From Trichobilharzia regenti (taxonomy: Eukaryota > Platyhelminthes > Trematoda > Strigeidida > Schistosomatidae), in NCBI GenBank assembly GCA_944472135.2, contig OX235263.1:21319379-21383378 (forward strand): a stretch of DNA of 64,000 bases. The letters run 5' to 3'. Position 1 is the stretch's first letter; each line of letters starts with the position of its first letter. The notes below the pieces were generated by a model that was not told where the DNA came from, did not search any database, and saw only the letters and a list, made by a program, of their open reading frames with translations. Made by a program: the position numbers and the translations under genes. This document shows positions 1-10,011 of this stretch, piece by piece.

Positions 1-404
1 CGAAGGTTAGAATGATTGATACCACGAAGAGAAATAATTTACAAAATGGCTCACTTATCGTACTGCATGCAATAAGAGGGTATTGGGAGAGAATCACAAT
101 TCTTAATGGTAATATAGGTAGGTTGGAAAAGAGAGGTTGATTACAGAATCTCTTATTAGAGAATCTACACCCAGCACATGGAATAAGAATCACTCATCAC
201 TCACACGAGAAATATGTAAAATATCACTACCAATCAAATCAGGAGGTGAGAAATAGCGGAATTATATCAACAGATTTGGAAAGTTGTGTGAAAAATTGTC
301 TTGATATGATTATGAGCAATAATAAATTGTGCTTGAAACGTTGTCATCTATGGGACTTTATCAAAATTAATTCTGCCCATAATGGAATAAATAAACTGTA
401 GTAA
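1..404. other. unassigned left edge
   Basis: A+T-rich sequence with many short stops in all frames and no recognisable domain. Bases 8-30 resemble a stretch near 43,040 that belongs to LINE-C, so the edge may be a decayed LINE-C piece, but this is too short to claim. Confidence 0.3.
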
Positions 405-540
405 ATTAAACATTGAGCAGAGAATATCCTTTTCGATAATTCGCTCTTCTGACTCTACAATTATATGTGGTTATATACATAGAATATTCTAGAATAGCCC
501 TCAATAACAATACTGGTATTTTTAAATACTATCGATTTTT
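405..540 (-). repeat. PLE 3' UTR-type repeat
   Basis: This segment lies directly downstream (minus sense) of the GIY-YIG remnant that ends at 540. It recurs in the same orientation at about 29,640-29,790, with shared blocks such as gaatatcctttt, the ttatatacatagaatattct block and a common taaata..atcgat block. I infer that it is the 3' untranslated region of one Penelope-like family, present here with coding sequence and at 29.6 kb without it. Confidence 0.55.
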
Positions 541-960
541 TAAGTTAGAACTCTTAAGGTGATCTTTGTTGGTTCAAGGCGAATGGCATTGAAAGTCTCT
601 TTAACACCAATCTTGTGTACTCTATCCACAAGAGGAGATGGAATAGAGCTAAGAATGGATATTTTTTGTCTTTTACTTAACCGCGCAGAGTGATGTTCGG
701 AAATCCTACGAGAAATACGCCTAGTTGTACGGCCTAAGCATCTAACTGTCTTCACAGGAGCAGTTAAATTGGTAGATATACATGGAAGAGGCGAAATTAG
801 GCAGTTTATCTTTTACTCCCGAATACGAAAGAGAAGCAGTTTTGAAGACACGGCATAATTTAGTATCAGCGAATGCTCTTTCACCGTATTTCTAAAGTGT
901 TATGTTAATATCTCGCTGATGTTATTCCCCGAGGAACTGAAGCTGTAGTAATACGACCTT
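540..960 (-). mobile_element. Penelope-like element: linker and GIY-YIG endonuclease remnant
   Basis: Read on the minus strand from 960 to 540, this is the C-terminal part of a Penelope-like retroelement. First comes the linker behind the reverse transcriptase (SGNNISEILTYTLEIR, then after a frameshift GERAFADTKLCRVF). It is followed by the nuclease entry motif IYQFNCSC and, after another frameshift, LGRTTRRISRRISEHHSARL, the conserved GRTxRxLSxRIxEH stretch of PLE GIY-YIG domains. The nuclease would nick target DNA. At least two frameshifts and a stop after CSCEDS make it a pseudogene. The RT half is missing and the remnant ends at the stop near 540, just before the 3' UTR repeat. Confidence 0.75.
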
Positions 961-1935
961 TCTCGGAACTGTTAGTGTCTTAGGCTGCCTTGTAGTAAAA
1001 TACTTGGAATCCTGTTTTATCCTGCATAATTATGAATAATCTGCTTAATGAGGGGTCACTTATATATGTTCGTCTATGTTTACGTAAGTTGTTTAGAAAA
1101 AATAATAATAAATTCCAATTTCCCCTGAAATCAATGAAAAACAAAAAAATACTTTCTTCGCCCACTTTCTTCCAAAAAGGATCTCGTTAAACAACGAGTC
1201 ACTCAGTAGGCTTTAAAAGGAAAAAAACGCATATTAGTGAATGTTTCAACCCAAACAGAGTCATTTAAATGCAATGAAAAGATGAGAGGGGGAAACATAT
1301 GGCAATTTTAAACAATAACTTCGTATACTAATGATCTTCATTTGATGAATAGATGGCGACATTATGATTCATCTAAATTTTGTTTTCTCCCTTGATGAAT
1401 CGCGCACTATTTGTTCTGTTGTAAACAACAACAACAACAACAAAAAATGCCCAGCAATCTATTTAAGTTTTTGTTCTAATGTGTTCTAATGTAAATAAAC
1501 CGCTGGAGTAATTAGTTTTGTTCTAGTGTATTATACCTTAGTTGGTGTGCCTGTGGGTGTGCATGTGTATGTGTGTGAAAATTTATCTCTTCGTAGACTA
1601 CTACTACTACTACTCACGCCAATAGACGGTTTCGTTTTTCAAGTTGCCTATAACATAAATTTCAAAAATTCCCAATCTTCTTTTCTACAGCTTTTGGCAT
1701 CGAGTGTTGAAAAAGGAATGATTACTTACTAATGCCTCCCTCGTATAGCATGCGTTATGCCTGCTCCCCTACTATAATCTTCCTTCCACACTGTTTTGCT
1801 ACCTATATATGTATATATATGAAAATTATATTCTCTGTTTTCACACTATCTACTAATGGCTTCTTCTTATTATAATTTCGGATGCATTACAAACGTATTT
1901 TTACGATTTATAGTCGCACGGAACTAAGCGTGCAT
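961..1935. other. unique A+T-rich stretch, no gene seen
   Basis: No coding or repeat homology within the window. It holds a (CAA)n run at about 1425-1446 and a (CTA)n run near 1597-1615. The 68-codon open frame at 1526-1732 spans simple GT-rich and CTA-rich sequence and is not considered a gene. Confidence 0.4.
1425..1446. repeat. (AAC)n microsatellite
   Basis: About seven AAC units followed by an A-run. Confidence 0.9.
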
Positions 1936-1952
1936 GAATACACAAGCACATA

Positions 1953-1989
<37 letters not shown>

Positions 1990-2007
1990 GTAGGTGCTTG
2001 TGTATTC
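1936..2007. repeat. (TA)n microsatellite inside a 14-bp inverted repeat
   Basis: A (TA)n tract of about 35 bases is flanked by perfect arms gaatacacaagcac (1936-1949) and gtgcttgtgtattc (1994-2007). Pairing continues inward over most of the next five bases, so the whole block can fold into one hairpin. Confidence 0.85.
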
Positions 2008-3009
2008 TTGTAGGCTTCGTCTATACAAAGCTTGCCTTTTACTAGACTAATACTTAGTCGATGTATAATTTCTATCAGATTGCTTCTTGCCTGATTATTT
2101 CGTGATGCGATTTCATTATCCTACACTGGTGGTTCGACTGCTGACATAAGATATCCTGTAGTGACATGTATATGCATAATTTCTCCTCTTCGTCTAAATA
2201 ATTATAATTAATATACTGAAAACAGTTGTTAATCTATCTCTGTCTCTTTGTCTCTGGGTGTTGTTGTTGTTGTTGGTGTTGTTGCCGTTGTAAAGTACAC
2301 GTGTGAATCATACTAAAATGGTGCTACTGTCTCGTTGATTATTTTATGATGATGACGATGATGCTGATCACCTCTTGTGTAAGTGTGAATATGTCTCAGA
2401 TAAAAACAAAAAAAATTGATTTAGATGGTTGGAGGCAATCGGCAGGATGCCTTGCTTGACCTAGATTTCGTGCTAGCTGGCACTCGTCAACTAGAATGGT
2501 GGTCAGCTTTTAAAATTATTTGTTGCATTCCTAATAACCTTAATTTTGCTTTATGAGTTCGTCTTCTGCATACAGCTGAAGCAATAGGAATCCACCTGAA
2601 GAAGCCAAATCTGTATGTTTAGAAAAAATTTGTACAGCTACTTTCCTTACCTTGGCCATCGTTACATGAATATATTAATTAATCGGAATACTTCGCCCCC
2701 TCCCCCCCCAAAAAACCTTTAAAAATTATAAAAATTATAATTGTCCAAATTATTTTATTATTTTTCTCACTACTTCATCCTTAATTACATGTTATCCTTG
2801 TAAAATTATTTTATTCTTATGACCACTTCAGCCTAAGTTACAAGTTATCATTCTCCAGATCGTTTTATTTTCTTTAACAATCTGTTACGTAATCAACCAG
2901 TGTACACGCCTATTCCTTATTTACTCTTCATTTTGCAAAATTATGCATTACGCAATCCACGTGTTTTAACCGCTTCGCCTTTTTAATTGTGTGCATTAAT
3001 TTTCATCTT
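2008..3009. other. unique stretch with a short repeat at 2425-2515
   Basis: No gene seen. A (GTT)n tract lies at about 2260-2290. Bases 2425-2515 (around ggcaatcggcaggatgcc) match the repeat at about 46,765-46,850, so this is a partial copy of a dispersed element without its tRNA-like part. Confidence 0.45.
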
Positions 3010-3380
3010 TAGATATGATAGAGAAGATTTGTAGCTCAGGTGGATGATTTGGATGTGGTTTTGTTCTCTGAGCTGGATGGTTAAGTCGCGAAGCTTTCAT
3101 CACCCTACTGGGTGACATCTTCAGCGCATACTTCAATTTGAAGTGAGCTTTCAGATTTCTCCACGAGTTTATTAATCATCTCTCCTGGTCGGTGACCTTG
3201 GACATGATTGGTTGTTTATGTGTGTTTTTACCAGGAGAGATGATTAATAAACTCGTGGAGAAATCTAAAAGCTCACTTCAAATTGAAGTATGCGCTGAAG
3301 ATGTCACCCAGTAGGGTGATGAAAGCTTCGCAAATTAACCATCCAGCTCAGAGAACACAAACACATCAAATTTTCCTCTT
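3010..3380. mobile_element. foldback element FB1 with PLE-type hammerhead motifs in both arms
   Basis: Two arms of about 130 bases (about 3060-3206 and about 3228-3372) are near-perfect reverse complements, separated by a loop of roughly 35-40 bases. On the strand leaving the right arm (+), and on the minus strand of the left arm, the sequence contains CTGAAGA, then GTCACCC-AGTA-GGGTGAT as stem II, then GAA. AGCT follows as a minimal stem III and TGCG/CGCA forms stem I. All invariant hammerhead core bases are present, with one extra base before stem II. Related single arms lie at 24,331, 29,880 and 47,720. Inverted terminal copies and this ribozyme type are known for Penelope-like elements, so FB1 may be a coding-less PLE terminal-repeat pair; that is inference. 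Confidence 0.75.
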
Positions 3381-3499
3381 TAATTATCATCCCACTCAAA
3401 TGGTGACAGTGACTAATTATTGTTAACAAACATATCGCCACTTGATTGGTTAATTGTTGTGTAATATATATATATATATCTTAGAGTAGAACCAGAGAT

Positions 3500-3660
3500 G
3501 GGGATTTAATTGAAAAGTAAAACCTGGAAGTACTAGACAGCTGTCTCGTCCTATTTTGGGATTCTTCATCTGTACGCACACACCGGGGTTCGAACTCAGG
3601 ACCTGCTGGTTACAAGGCGAGGTCGTAGACTATTAGGCCACTGGGACCCGACCAATGACC
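3500..3660 (-). mobile_element. SINE-H2 (hammerhead SINE), minus copy
   Basis: On the minus strand a tRNA-like head carries the A-box region tggcctaatagtctacgacc and the B box gagttcgaacccc. It is followed by a decayed hammerhead (stem II atcccaaaataggac; GAAA mutated to GAGA) and the cagctgtctagtac segment. It is head-to-head with the next copy. Confidence 0.75.
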
Positions 3661-3835
3661 AGCCAATGAATTCTAACTTCTGAGTTCAAACCGCGGTGGG
3701 TGTGTACTGATGAAGAGTCCCAAACTATGACGAAACAGCTGTCCAGCACTCCCAGGTTTTCTAGTGGTTCTCTAACCATTGTCAGCTCATGATGAAATCC
3801 TGTCACCAATCAAATCCCTACAAACCAACACTTGA
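3661..3835 (+). mobile_element. SINE-H2, plus copy
   Basis: The B-box region (gagttcaaacc) is followed by a hammerhead-like block at about 3712-3765: gtgtactg, atgaaga, gtcccaaactatgac, gaaa, cagctgtc, cagcac. The body ends in aatcaaatccctac, the family's 3' end. The core C3 is A here, so cleavage is unlikely. The A-box half is missing. Confidence 0.75.
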
Positions 3836-3889
3836 AAAGTAAAAGTTTATTCGCTCAATTCTAGAATCTGACGAGTTAAAAGTGTTCAT

Positions 3890-4000
3890 GGCATAGTATA
3901 GTACCTCTGATGGTTTGATGGATAACGTCTTGACATTTGAAATAATGGGTACTGTTGTTGGAGTCCCACTTTGCAGTTTCTTCCGCATGGCTGACATGTT
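3890..4000 (+). mobile_element. SINE-H1 (Sm-alpha-like) head fragment
   Basis: The string tggtttgatggataacgtct and the following tgacatttgaaat match the tRNA-like head of the SINE-H1 copies at 21,640 and 46,010. No hammerhead part is seen. Confidence 0.45.
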
Positions 4001-4564
4001 CCCGATAGAAAGAAATGAGCCTCCTTGATACTACTGCTACTAAGTTACATCATGTTAATCCTGCAATGTCGTTGAAATATCCGTACTAAGAGCTAACATG
4101 TGAATAGTCGTCAACCATCTTGGTTTAATAAGTTAGCCAGAAAAACTGAACTAACTCAAAGGAAGAGGAAATCTTTTTTAGCCAAAGTTTGTTAAAAAAA
4201 AAAGATCCTGATTGTCAAGTGCGCATTTCAAAAATATCATATTCACTAGAAACTAATTTTATTTGTTATCTGTCTACATATTTTTCTGACAAAGAGCTTT
4301 ACCGAAAACCATAACCTTTATTGACTAGTTTACACAATAAATTCAGCAATGCATTGGTAACATAAACTGAAGTCGTTCTTTTCCACTATTTTTAAACAGT
4401 GAAATTATCAAAATTTAGTTTGTAGGGATTTGATTTGTTTGACGTTTGACCATGGGTTGTTATCGGTTAAAGAACCATTGGAAACAAGGCAGTATTGAAG
4501 TTACAATATTTCTCAAAGACTGTTACATATTTAATTTAGAAAAAGCAGTAAGAAGATTTAATTT
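4001..4564. other. unassigned stretch with a SINE-H2 tail fragment (about 4425-4505, minus)
   Basis: Minus-strand bases 4505-4425 read ccaatggttctttaacc then aatcaaatccctacaaac, the 3' end of SINE-H2. The rest of the interval shows nothing I can name. Confidence 0.45.
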
Positions 4565-5035
4565 GTCTGAATCGTGGAAATGATCTATTTATAGAAAATC
4601 TACCTGGACAGGATAATGTCTCATTTATCACACTTTCTACCCTGTAAGGTACAAAAGAGGTGCCTCTTCAGTAGAATCCAACGAATATGCACTGAAGACA
4701 CACTTGATGAAAAAGAAAGAATATTGACACAAACTCTGATCGATAACGATTATCCAGACAAGTTTATGAGGAGATATAGAGAAATCAGAACACCAAGACC
4801 CACTCTTCAACTCGCCCCTAAGAAAGACATGCACATCGAGCTACCCTATATGGGCGATCATAGCAGTTTGACAACTAGACAAAAATTGAACACTGTGCTT
4901 AAAAAGATTTCTCATGAAGCTAATATCAGTATGAATGAGAATGTGAAGCCAATATATCCATCTAAGCCCTTTGAACATGCGAAAAATGATGTATTTAGCA
5001 ATTTGAATGTACGCGAGGATACACATAACTAGCGA
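4565..5035 (+). mobile_element. Penelope-like element: C-terminal reverse transcriptase fragment
   Basis: A 138-codon frame (4616-5032) plus its frameshifted upstream piece reads IYRKSTWTG, then RIQRICTEDTLDEKERI, LIDNDYPDKFMRRY and MHIELPYMGDHSS. These are the conserved post-catalytic RT segments of PLEs: the YRKPTWTG motif, the R.RRIC helix, the NGYP..F motif and the LPYKGD linker entry. The catalytic YVDD lies upstream and is absent, and so is the GIY-YIG domain. It abuts, tail to tail, the oppositely oriented PLE fragment at 5075-5550, suggesting a rearrangement or two independent insertions. Confidence 0.75.
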
Positions 5036-5074
5036 GGACTCATCGATTTCCGCAAGTAAGGGCTTCAGGGCATA

Positions 5075-5550
5075 TTCGTAGATGGCTCCAGAAGCAAAGA
5101 GAATCCCATAGAATCCACTAGTGGTGGACCATTTGCAAGCTTAGCAAGAAAAGAATCTGCCTAAACTAGACCCAACGAAGAACCCATGGCAATATCGTCG
5201 ATTTATCTGTAATAAAGATTGTTGAATATGAAGTGTACATTCACAGGATATCTTAAAAGCAATACTTTCAGATCAATAACTGGAATTCCAATGTCGAACT
5301 GTTTTTCTGGTATCTGTTGGCATATGAATTTCACAGTCTTCATAAATAGTGCATTGGTGAACAGTGATGCGACATCTAAGGATATCATTCGCGTCCTATT
5401 TACATTCATATCATGCTCGTTAGAAATGAATTAAAAAAACGTCTTTAACACTATGATTTACCACCTTCTTTTGTAACGGTTGAAGGAGTTCACCTAGCCA
5501 TTTTGCCACTCCATGGTAGGTGGGATTAGACACGTCTAAGACTAGACGAA
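5075..5550 (-). mobile_element. Penelope-like element: N-terminal half of reverse transcriptase
   Basis: On the minus strand the order is LDVSNPTYHGVAKWLGELL, a frameshift, MISLDVASLFTNALFMKTVK, then FICQQIPEKQFDIGIPV, LYYR-stop-IDDIAMGSSLGLV and FLAKLANG. These match the PLE fingers/palm segments SLDVVSLFTNVPL and QIDGVAMGSPLGP. The YVDD box is not present before the fragment ends near 5075. Stops replace Q in YRQIDG and L in PVLADIF, so it is dead. It runs into the + strand RT fragment at 4565-5035. Confidence 0.75.
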
Positions 5551-5559
5551 GAGGAAGTC

Positions 5560-6295
5560 GTTCATATGTTGTATGGTATGGTTAATTTGAGAATAACAGA
5601 AATGGTAGTCAATATATGCAAATAAAAGTATAATGAATGAGATGTCTGAAAAATTCTCGACAGAATAGTGGTAGACAGAGAAACTATAAAACAACTAGTG
5701 GTCAATACTACTTTATCACATTGAAAGTGAATGCAAAATCTCTGTTTGTTTTCAACAGAGGAAGTATTATTAGGCATTTTGGCGATAATTATGTACATGT
5801 AGATAAATGCGTAGTGAGTGAGTAAAAAGGAGTTTTGCATAATAGCTGTTGAGCAGTACTTTATCATACTACACTTTAGCATATACATATATATATATAT
5901 ACTTTATGCCTATCTTTAATTATTATCTTAACTTCCTGACGAGTTTTTCTCTAGCATAGATTGTCTTGATTATCTTGATTATAGTGGCTGAGTATGGCTA
6001 GTTGAATCCCTCTACAAAAAACATACGCAAATATATTTGAGTAAATTTAATTCGTTTGTACTAGCTTTACTGTTTTGTAGGAGGGGAATACTGAGGAAAA
6101 ATGACTGACATATTCAGTGATATACATCTAAGAACCAACGAACCAACTAACCAGACAATAAACCAAAGAGGGAAAATATTTGTTTATGCGAGAGTTAAAT
6201 ATTATTATTATTATTGCTACTAATAACTATTAAAATACCTTTTATTAAGCCCTACGGTAAAGTAATTTCATGTATTTAGCCTAAATAAGTTTCAG
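5560..6295. other. unassigned A+T-rich stretch
   Basis: Open frames on both strands (minus 5562-5888, plus 5637-5825) show no recognisable motif, and the two overlap each other. A short (TA)n run lies near 5884-5900. No gene is called. Confidence 0.35.
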
Positions 6296-7385
6296 TTAAG
6301 TACAGAATATACATCTCATCCAACAGTTATACGACACTGCTGCATGCCAAGTTATCCACAACGGGAAACTTACGAAATCCTTCGAAGTGAGGACGGGAGT
6401 GAGGCAAGGCTGGCTGTCTACTATCGCCAATGATCTTCCTGATTGCAATAGATTGGATAATGCGACAGATAGAGAGCAGGCAGTGAGGAAACAGGCATAA
6501 AATGGACCCACACAAAAACAAACGTGGGGGATTCGGAATTCGCCGATGATATATTTGTCTGATTTCCCACAAACTGGAAGATATGCTAATGAAAAGCAAC
6601 AAGTTAGCAGAAGAAGCATCCAGTAAAGATAGGACTTCAAGTGAACATAGAGAAAACAGAGGTGATGAAGATTCCTGGCCAACATCACCAACAACAGACA
6701 ACAATCAGCCAGCATAGATGGGAGGAACCTGAAAGAAACAACCTCCTTCACCCACCTACCTGGAAAGCATCGTTTCAGCTACAGGCAGACGGAACTGACG
6801 AGGATATCAAAGCCAGAATTTGAAAATCAAGACAAGCTTTCATTACTCTCAAGTCTGTGTGGAGGTCAACAGCACTCAGCATGAAAATAAAAATAAGATC
6901 CGGATTTTCAACTCCAATGTGAAGTCAGTCAGTGTTACTTACTGTACGGATCAGAGACTTGCACTGCGCGTCATAAACAGCATCTCAAACAAACTTCTGA
7001 CCTTCATTAACAGTTGTCTTTGCTCAATACTCAAGATCAGATGGCCAGCCAGAAAAGATCAGGAACAGGGATCTCTGGGAGCGAACCAATCAGGAACCGA
7101 TTGTGAAACAAATAGGCAGAAAGAAATGGAGATGGATTGGCTGGCCATACTCTGAGGAAACCATCAAGGGACATCACTAGACAAGCCATTACTCGAGTGG
7201 AACCCGAAACGGAAGCGCGAGTAAGTTGTCCCAGGGTGACTTGGATGAGGTCATATGAGGAGGAGATGAAAGCATGTGGGCAGACTTGGAGCGGGATGAA
7301 ACAGTTGGCAGAAAACCGAAGGCAATGGAGATGAGCAGCTGAAGCCTTATGTTCCTCTAGGAATTAAAGGATATAATAATAATAT
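6296..7385 (+). mobile_element. RTE-clade LINE, 5'-truncated copy a
   Basis: RT and C-terminal segments occur in shifting frames: CQVIHNGKLTKSFEV..TGVRQGWL, a disrupted central part, KNKIRIFNSNVKSVSV, DQRLALRVINSISN, and the tail KWRWIGxTLRKPS..ITRQAI..VEPE and WMRSYEEEMKACGQTW. This is the usual RTE order, ending in WRW.AEALCS..N. The 3' end is gccttatgttcctctagga followed by a (TAA)n-like tail. Many frameshifts make it non-functional. It is closely related to copies at 22,490 and 28,455. The long minus-strand frames here are antisense shadows. Confidence 0.8.
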
Positions 7386-7464
7386 TAATACAGATTATTC
7401 ATGTGTCATAGCATCATAATTTACAATTCCATCCAAATTGTATATTTTCGGTCCCCATTCCTAA

Positions 7465-8460
7465 GTTATAATAATAATAAGGGTAGCTTTATTCCAAACA
7501 TTACTTTTGTTAAAAATAAGGAATTTTCAGCATGTATTACAACAGTGCATCTCATTTTCTCATTACAGGGTCAATAATTAAAACAGGGGCTTTATATTAA
7601 TAATACCCCTCAATAACAAATGAATATAAAGTGAAATCAAGTGAAATATTAACGGCAATGTAACAATGGGAACAAAAATGGCAATGCTGTTTACTGAGAG
7701 TTCCTCAGTCAGTTATCAATTTCCTGTCCTACACTTTTCTCATCACTTGAAATGTGTGCTTGCCCAATAAAAATATTGTCGAGTTCCTGTACGTAGTTGT
7801 CCGGGCATACCGTCTTCTATAGTTGCTTGTATTCCCCCATACCTGATGAGATGCAAGCGTAGAGAGAGTTGTGTATTGAACAATATTTGATAATTTCGCA
7901 GGAATCCGAAAGTCTGTCTAAAATGGTGTTAGCGGGTTAGTTTGGCAACACCCCACTTCCCCTACTCACAGCTTTTGGGCCCTTCTCAGCATAAAAAATG
8001 TCTTTCATAAGTAGGCCGAGAAAGATTAAAAGGCGGGAACAGCAAAGCAGTACTGTCAGAATGCAAGAATTAACAAACTGTAACAGTAGATATGGAATGA
8101 TACCAGATCGTTATAACTTCCATACATATAACGTCAAACGAAATATCCTTCTGTAAACTAACATGCTTTTGGACGACCAGGAAAGGTGAACAAAGGAAAT
8201 AAACAGTCCAAGATTTTTAACTTTTGATTTGGTCTCAACTTCAGTGCTACCTATGATATTGGAACCGTGTGAACTAACTTGTTCACGTAAGTCACATCTG
8301 CATCCGAAAGTGAAGTTTATCACCTGACGTTTGGAGTAGCTAAGGCTAAGACTATCTGATGAAGACCACTGACTAATTTCTGATATCTAGGTTGATTTAT
8401 ATTTGTACGAGTCAACTGTTTTACAGCTTATTCATGTTATGGGTTAAATTTCCTCAACAC
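7465..8460 (-). mobile_element. LINE-C (CR1-like) 3' portion
   Basis: On the minus strand VINFTFGCRCDLREQV, then VKNLGLFIS and HLSWSSK match the distal RT segment typical of CR1-like LINEs (NF.....D.R..V, VK.LGL..S..L.F..H). The element runs down to a tail at about 7465-7560 reading gctgaaaattcc and ttggaataaagct followed by (TTA)n. It lies tail to tail with RTE copy a. The same RT stretch recurs at about 43,070-43,340. Confidence 0.6.
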
Positions 8461-8518
8461 GATTATGTAAGAATAATGATTTGATTCCATATTGGATTAG
8501 CTCACTGATATAATTGGA

Positions 8519-8550
8519 TGACGTTTCGAGAACAATTTATTGTTCATAAG
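8519..8550 (-). ncRNA. decayed PLE-type hammerhead motif
   Basis: The minus strand reads CTTATGA, a stem-loop ACAATAAATTGT, then GAAACGTC. The last element, with ACGT as a 4-nt self-complementary stem III and C as cleavage base, is the arrangement of PLE hammerheads. G5 of the core is T, so it is probably inactive. Confidence 0.4.
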
Positions 8551-8559
8551 CGTATCAAT

Positions 8560-9425
8560 TCATTCATTCTGCTCCGTATTTTGTATATTTTTCTCTGCTC
8601 ACTTTTATCCCGTATGATTTCTCTCACATCCGGTATAGACGTTGCATTATTTCAATTCCACATGTTTGGTGTCGATTCGATCCCCATCTAAGTGTATTAC
8701 AATTGAAACTAACAGGAAACCAATTACATAGGCTGCTTGAATGATTTGGAATTCTTTTCCAGTTGGTTTTGACTAGATATGACTCCCATGTGCGGCTACT
8801 AAACCGGCTAAACCTAAGCCACAATACCTGATGGCCCCTTTAGCCTGGCCCACATAACCTGGTGACCAGGCTGCTCTTAACACCCTTCCAACTAGCAAAA
8901 GTAGCTTATAACGCTCACGACTAAGAAATTGATCGTTGATGATTAAACGACTGTGGTTCAATTGAGTTGGCGGACTGCTTTGGTCCCCTACACACTTTCA
9001 CCCAACTTATTTTGTGATTACATACAAATGAATCCATTGCAATAGTTGAGTTTGTCTCTAAGTTACTTAACTAAACATGGTCAGTCATTCTAGGTCCAGT
9101 TAAATAATCTGGTTGACCCCTATCCACTAGTATGACCTATGTAATTGACCTTGTAGTCATTCCATGGTATTCAGTAAATTATTTATCTTAACTGGATCTA
9201 TTGAGTCCTTAAGCCGACAAAGTTTGTTCCTGAGAGGGTTGGTTAGTAGATTTAAGTGCCATCCTGATTCCAGTCTCATTAAAAATTCTATGTGGAGCTT
9301 CTGATGTTTCTTCTTTGTAAGACAGTACTATCGAGACTTCAAATTTCGTATTATTTACACTACTGATCTTGTACATTTTTGAATAAAATCTATTGGGTTG
9401 CTATTCAGTAGTAATATCTTCCTTA
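8560..9425. other. unassigned stretch
   Basis: Minus frames at 8624-8824 and 8773-8961 are open but lack family motifs. The segment around 8670-8690 resembles a tRNA B box on the minus strand and may be an unlisted SINE. No gene is called. Confidence 0.3.
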
Positions 9426-9429
9426 TTTA

Positions 9430-9485
9430 AATATTGGTTTGTAGAAATTTGATTGATTGGTTACTAATCAGTCAAACCTCTACTA
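9430..9485 (-). mobile_element. SINE-H2 3' tail fragment
   Basis: The minus strand reads accaatcaatcaaatttct then acaaacc, the 3' end of SINE-H2. Confidence 0.45.
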
Positions 9486-9489
9486 AACA

Positions 9490-9885
9490 ATACTTGAACA
9501 TTGATGAGATGCTCACTGGCGACTGGTCCTATTCAGTTAGGTAGTTACCTGGGTTCTGGTGGGAAGTCGTAGACCAGTAGAGTGCATGCAGCAGGTCGAG
9601 TTTGAGGACAAATACTCGCCGAAGACATTGGCTAGCGGTCGCGCTATGTAGAAAAACGGCAGAATTTAGAATTCATGGACTGTCCATTGTAATGGGTCCC
9701 ATTAGCTTAATGGTCTACCAGCTCACTGGCCTTGTAACCAGAAGGACTTGGGTCGGAACCCTGGCGGTGGGCGTCTACTGATGGAGAGTCCCAAACGAGG
9801 CTGACGAAAAAGCTATCCAGTACTCCCAGGTTTTCAGGTGGTTCTTTGACCAATGTCAGCTCGTGATGAAATCCTGTAACAAATC
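9490..9885 (+). mobile_element. SINE-H2, long copy
   Basis: The 5' extension (ctcactggcgactgg, then acaaatactcgccgaagaca) precedes the tRNA-like head gcttaatggtctacc with B box ggtcggaaccc. A hammerhead-like block follows at about 9775-9830 (tactg, atggaga, gtccc, gacgaaa, ccagtactccc). It ends near cgtgatgaaatcctgt. The core has several substitutions. Confidence 0.75.
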
Positions 9886-10011
9886 TTCCTTATTTGTTTG
9901 TTTTCATTATTTATTAATATTATTGGTTGGCTGTTACTCACAACTACAATCTATGGTGGATTAGACTGACCTCAGCTTAGAAGCACCAAGTAAGTTTCTC
10001 CTCCTACTTAC

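Noticed and set aside
6296..6751. Long minus-strand open frames inside RTE copies (also at 22,448-22,639 and 28,531-28,940)
   Set aside because: They lie antisense to recognisable RTE segments and recur only because the copies recur. The translations show no motif.
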